The notes under the pieces were generated by a model, which saw only the letters and a list, made by a program, of their open reading frames with translations, did no database searches and was not told the DNA's origin. From Clostridium sp. AT4 (GTDB lineage: Bacteria > Bacillota > Clostridia > Lachnospirales > Lachnospiraceae), in NCBI RefSeq assembly GCF_001517625.2, contig NZ_LN999828.1:884303-948302 (forward strand): 64,000 nucleotides of DNA, read 5' to 3'. This document shows, piece by piece, positions 62,284 through 64,000 of the stretch. The position numbers and the translations under genes are program-made. The stretch's first letter is position 1; each line of letters opens with the position of its first letter.

Positions 62284-63012
62284 ATGGAAGAGACCATCAG
62301 GCAGATCCAGAACGCCCACCAAGGGGATAAAGCGGCCAGAGACCGGCTGGTAACGGAAAATACAGGACTGGTGTGGAGCATTGTCCGCAGGTTCGCAGGT
62401 AGAGGATACGAGCTGGAAGATTTATTTCAGATTGGAAGTATTGGTCTTATGAAAGCCATTGATAAGTTTGATACCAACTATGAAGTGAAATTTTCCACCT
62501 ATGCGGTTCCTATGATCGCAGGAGAAATCCGGCGTTTTATGAGAGATGACGGAATGATAAAGGTAAGCCGTTCCGTTAAGGAGCTGGGCTTTAAGGCCAG
62601 AAATGCCGCAGAAGAGCTGACTAAAATACTGGGACGGGAGCCTACCATTGAAGAGATTGCAGAGAAAACAGGGGCCAGCCGTGAGGAGATAGCAGCGTCC
62701 CTGGAGGCGGCGGCAGAGGTGGAATCCCTCTATAAGCCATTGGGAAACAGCGGTGACAAGGAACTGCTTTTGATGGACCGGCTGGAGGAGGAGCATGACA
62801 GCCACGAAGAACTGTTAAACCATCTTGTTTTAAAGGAACTGATGGAAGGACTCACAGACCAGCACAGAGAAATCATATTGAGAAGGTATTTTTACAGCCA
62901 GACTCAGACTCAGGTAGCAAAGGCGCTTAACATTTCTCAGGTACAGGTTTCTCGTCTGGAAAAACGGATCTTAAAGGAGATGCGGAAACGCTATGAGGAG
63001 GGAAGCAGCTGA
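62284..63012 (+). CDS. sigF: Sporulation sigma factor F
   Basis: Forespore-specific sigma factor, 242 residues. Region 2 has NTGLVWSIVRRFAGRGYE and EDLFQIGSIGLMKAIDKFD; region 3 and a region 4 helix-turn-helix (TQVAKALNISQVQVSRLEK) follow. ATG 62284 is used, with AGGTG in the spoIIAB end as ribosome site; the ATG at 62236 lies inside spoIIAB and lacks one. It initiates the early forespore programme, and it ends 8 bp before a sigma F/G-type promoter. Confidence 0.96.
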   Translation: MEETIRQIQNAHQGDKAARDRLVTENTGLVWSIVRRFAGRGYELEDLFQIGSIGLMKAIDKFDTNYEVKFSTYAVPMIAGEIRRFMRDDGMIKVSRSVKELGFKARNAAEELTKILGREPTIEEIAEKTGASREEIAASLEAAAEVESLYKPLGNSGDKELLLMDRLEEEHDSHEELLNHLVLKELMEGLTDQHREIILRRYFYSQTQTQVAKALNISQVQVSRLEKRILKEMRKRYEEGSS

Positions 63013-63020
63013 AAAATAGT

Positions 63021-63050
63021 TGAATAGAAACGATAAAAAAACCCATACTA
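63021..63050 (+). promoter_or_regulatory. Sigma-G/F-type forespore promoter of the spoVA operon
   Basis: TGAATA (63021-63026) and CATACTA (63044-63050) are separated by 17 bp. Both boxes match the sigma-G/sigma-F consensus (-35 TGhATA, -10 CATnnTA) closely, and the following genes are spoVA genes, which depend on sigma G in Bacillus. Confidence 0.8.
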
Positions 63051-63051
63051 C

Positions 63052-63095
63052 CATCAGCGGATAAAGGCAGACGAAATCATCCTTGTCCGCTGATG
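63052..63095 (+). other. Stable hairpin in the spoVA leader
   Basis: CATCAGCGGA (63052-63061) pairs exactly with TCCGCTGATG (63086-63095), with an inner AAGG/CCTT pairing. No T-tract follows, so it is not an ordinary terminator. It starts within a few bases of the expected sigma-G start site, so it would cap the 5' end of the message. Confidence 0.6.
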
Positions 63096-63126
63096 ATGCA
63101 TCAAAACCGGAAAGGATGTGAGACGC

Positions 63127-63282
63127 ATGAAATCAGGAAAATATAAGTGGATCATCGGCATTCTGGCAGCAGCAGCGATTCTTTTGGGCGTTTTTGCGTG
63201 GTATGCAGTCTGGGGGATCAGAGACAAAGGATACGAGAACGAGGGAGTGATGGTTTATATTCAAAAATGTCAGGGGGTATGA
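63127..63282 (+). CDS. 51-residue membrane protein between sigF and spoVAA
   Basis: An ATG at 63127, after GAAAGGATGTG, opens a 51-codon frame whose TGA overlaps the ATG of spoVAA. The product has a short basic start (MKSGKYK), one hydrophobic segment (WIIGILAAAAILLGVFAWYAV) and a polar, acidic C-terminal part ending KCQGV. This suits a bitopic membrane microprotein facing outward. Coupling to spoVAA and the forespore promoter suggest a role in spore membranes. I do not recognise the family. Confidence 0.65.
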   Translation: MKSGKYKWIIGILAAAAILLGVFAWYAVWGIRDKGYENEGVMVYIQKCQGV

Positions 63283-63911
63283 ATATGACCCATACGGTTT
63301 ATGTAAAGCTGGATGAGATTACGGAACTGACCCACAAAGATATTCTTTTAAAGGATGTTGCCCAGGTCTACTGCCGGGATCAGAATATACAGAATAAATG
63401 CAGCGTATGCAGGATCATGACCGTGCGCTCAGATGAAGCCCATCGGTATGTGATGAGCGCTCTGGATGTGACCAAAAAGCTGGAGGCTCTGGATCCGGGG
63501 ATTGAAGTGGAGCATATGGGAAAGACAGACTTTATCATTGCCTACAAGCCGGCCGCTCCTCCTGCCTATGGACGGCAGTGGTGTAAGACAGCCTGTATCT
63601 GCCTGATCAGTTTTTTTGGAGCGGCCTTTGCTATTATGACATTTAATAATGATGTGAGCGTCACCAGCGTATTTCATGAGATCTATCGTCTGGTGATGGG
63701 GTATGAGGCAGCGGGCTTTACTGTGCTGGAGGCAAGCTATTGTGTGGGGCTGTCTCTTGGGATCATGGTGTTCTTTAACCATATTTCTGCCGGCAAGGTG
63801 AATACAGATCCGACTCCTCTGGAGGTAGAAATGCGGCTTTACGAGGAAAACATCAGTAAAACCCTCATTGATAATGCACAGAGGAAGGAGAAAAAGATTG
63901 ACATTTCTTAA
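63279..63911 (+). CDS. spoVAA: Stage V sporulation protein AA
   Basis: SpoVAA is part of the forespore inner-membrane system that moves dipicolinate into the spore. The 210-residue protein has an N-terminal soluble domain (VYVKLDEITELTHKDILLKDVAQVYC) and two hydrophobic segments (CICLISFFGAAFAIMTF, and CVGLSLGIMVFFNHI) near the C-terminus. The start may be ATG 63279 (overlapping the preceding stop) or ATG 63285, which has better spacing from GGGGG. Its end overlaps spoVAB by 14 bp. Confidence 0.9.
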   Translation: MNMTHTVYVKLDEITELTHKDILLKDVAQVYCRDQNIQNKCSVCRIMTVRSDEAHRYVMSALDVTKKLEALDPGIEVEHMGKTDFIIAYKPAAPPAYGRQWCKTACICLISFFGAAFAIMTFNNDVSVTSVFHEIYRLVMGYEAAGFTVLEASYCVGLSLGIMVFFNHISAGKVNTDPTPLEVEMRLYEENISKTLIDNAQRKEKKIDIS

Positions 63912-64000
63912 ATATGCGTTCCTTATCTTTTTTGGGATCTGTGCAGGAGGCGTGATCGCTGCAGGTGTATATGCCTTTTTAGCTATGATCGGTGTGTTTG
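63898..64000 (+). CDS. spoVAB: Stage V sporulation protein AB, partial
   Basis: The frame opens with TTG at 63898, seven bases after AGGAAGGAG, and runs off the window. The visible 34 residues (TFLKYAFLIFFGICAGGVIA and following) form one or two hydrophobic segments with the Gly-rich pattern of SpoVAB N-termini. The start overlaps the spoVAA end by 14 bp, indicating coupled translation. Identity rests on similarity of this short part and on gene order. Confidence 0.8.
   Translation, partial: MTFLKYAFLIFFGICAGGVIAAGVYAFLAMIGVF

Overview
The window looks like a chromosomal segment of a spore-forming, strictly anaerobic Clostridia bacterium, most likely a Lachnospiraceae gut commensal. The reasons are: an ispH-rpsA fusion downstream of cmk, a long anaerobic-type cobalamin operon, the spoIIAA-spoIIAB-sigF/spoVA sporulation block, an alpha/beta-type SASP gene, a valine T-box leader, YesMN and AgrCA-like two-component pairs, and Lachnospiraceae-type DUF4364/DUF5716/DUF5717 genes. 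No complete insertion sequence, CRISPR array, rRNA or canonical tRNA is visible.

Layout. 1-3000: a leftward sugar/glycerol-phosphate-type ABC importer (permease and MalK-like ATPase), divergent from a DeoR regulator. 3058-8690: lysC, a flavoprotein, cmk, and the IspH-S1 fusion, which has an apparently retained internal promoter and start for S1. 8742-11282: a leftward AgrC/AgrA-like two-component pair and a small SASP gene. 11279-26146: one tightly packed rightward cobalamin operon (cbiG, cbiD, cbiFH, cbiJ, cbiET, cbiA, cobT, cobU, cobS, a second cobU-like gene, cbiB, cobD, cbiP, cbiC) with no cobalamin riboswitch seen. 26147-27340: a short zone of decay with an autonomous-looking structured RNA gene, a truncated acetyltransferase and a frameshifted DUF1232 gene. 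27432-29131: purF lacking its N-terminal catalytic cysteine. 29189-39907: a cytoplasmic pectin methylesterase, YesN/YesM, two anchored sugar-binding proteins and the mglBAC transporter with a small membrane protein. 39915-47602: CYTH, DJ-1, tig, clpP, clpX, lon and engB. 47601-54504: Uma2 and DUF4364 leftward, then a rightward uncharacterised three-gene cassette (DUF5717, DUF5716, TPR protein). 54513-61374: T-box-valS, a split LysO exporter, folC, a 48-residue coupled ORF and a membrane TPR protein. 61480-64000: spoIIAA, spoIIAB, sigF, then a textbook sigma-G-type promoter, a small membrane protein, spoVAA and the start of spoVAB.

How the parts work together. The cobalamin block covers most of the anaerobic corrin-ring pathway and the nucleotide-loop assembly, but lacks cobaltochelatase, cbiL, the uroporphyrinogen methyltransferase and the adenosyltransferase, so those must lie elsewhere. 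The pectinesterase/YesMN/binding-protein/mgl region reads as a sense-and-import module for pectin-associated galactose. tig-clpP-clpX-lon is a protein quality control block. The most interesting unknown is the DUF5717-DUF5716-TPR cassette: DUF5716 carries, in order, degenerate versions of nearly all Hsp70 landmarks, including an SBD-beta-like C-terminus, and is flanked by two solenoid/TPR proteins. This suggests an undescribed Hsp70-like scaffold or chaperone system. All function calls are from reading the sequence; no database search was run.
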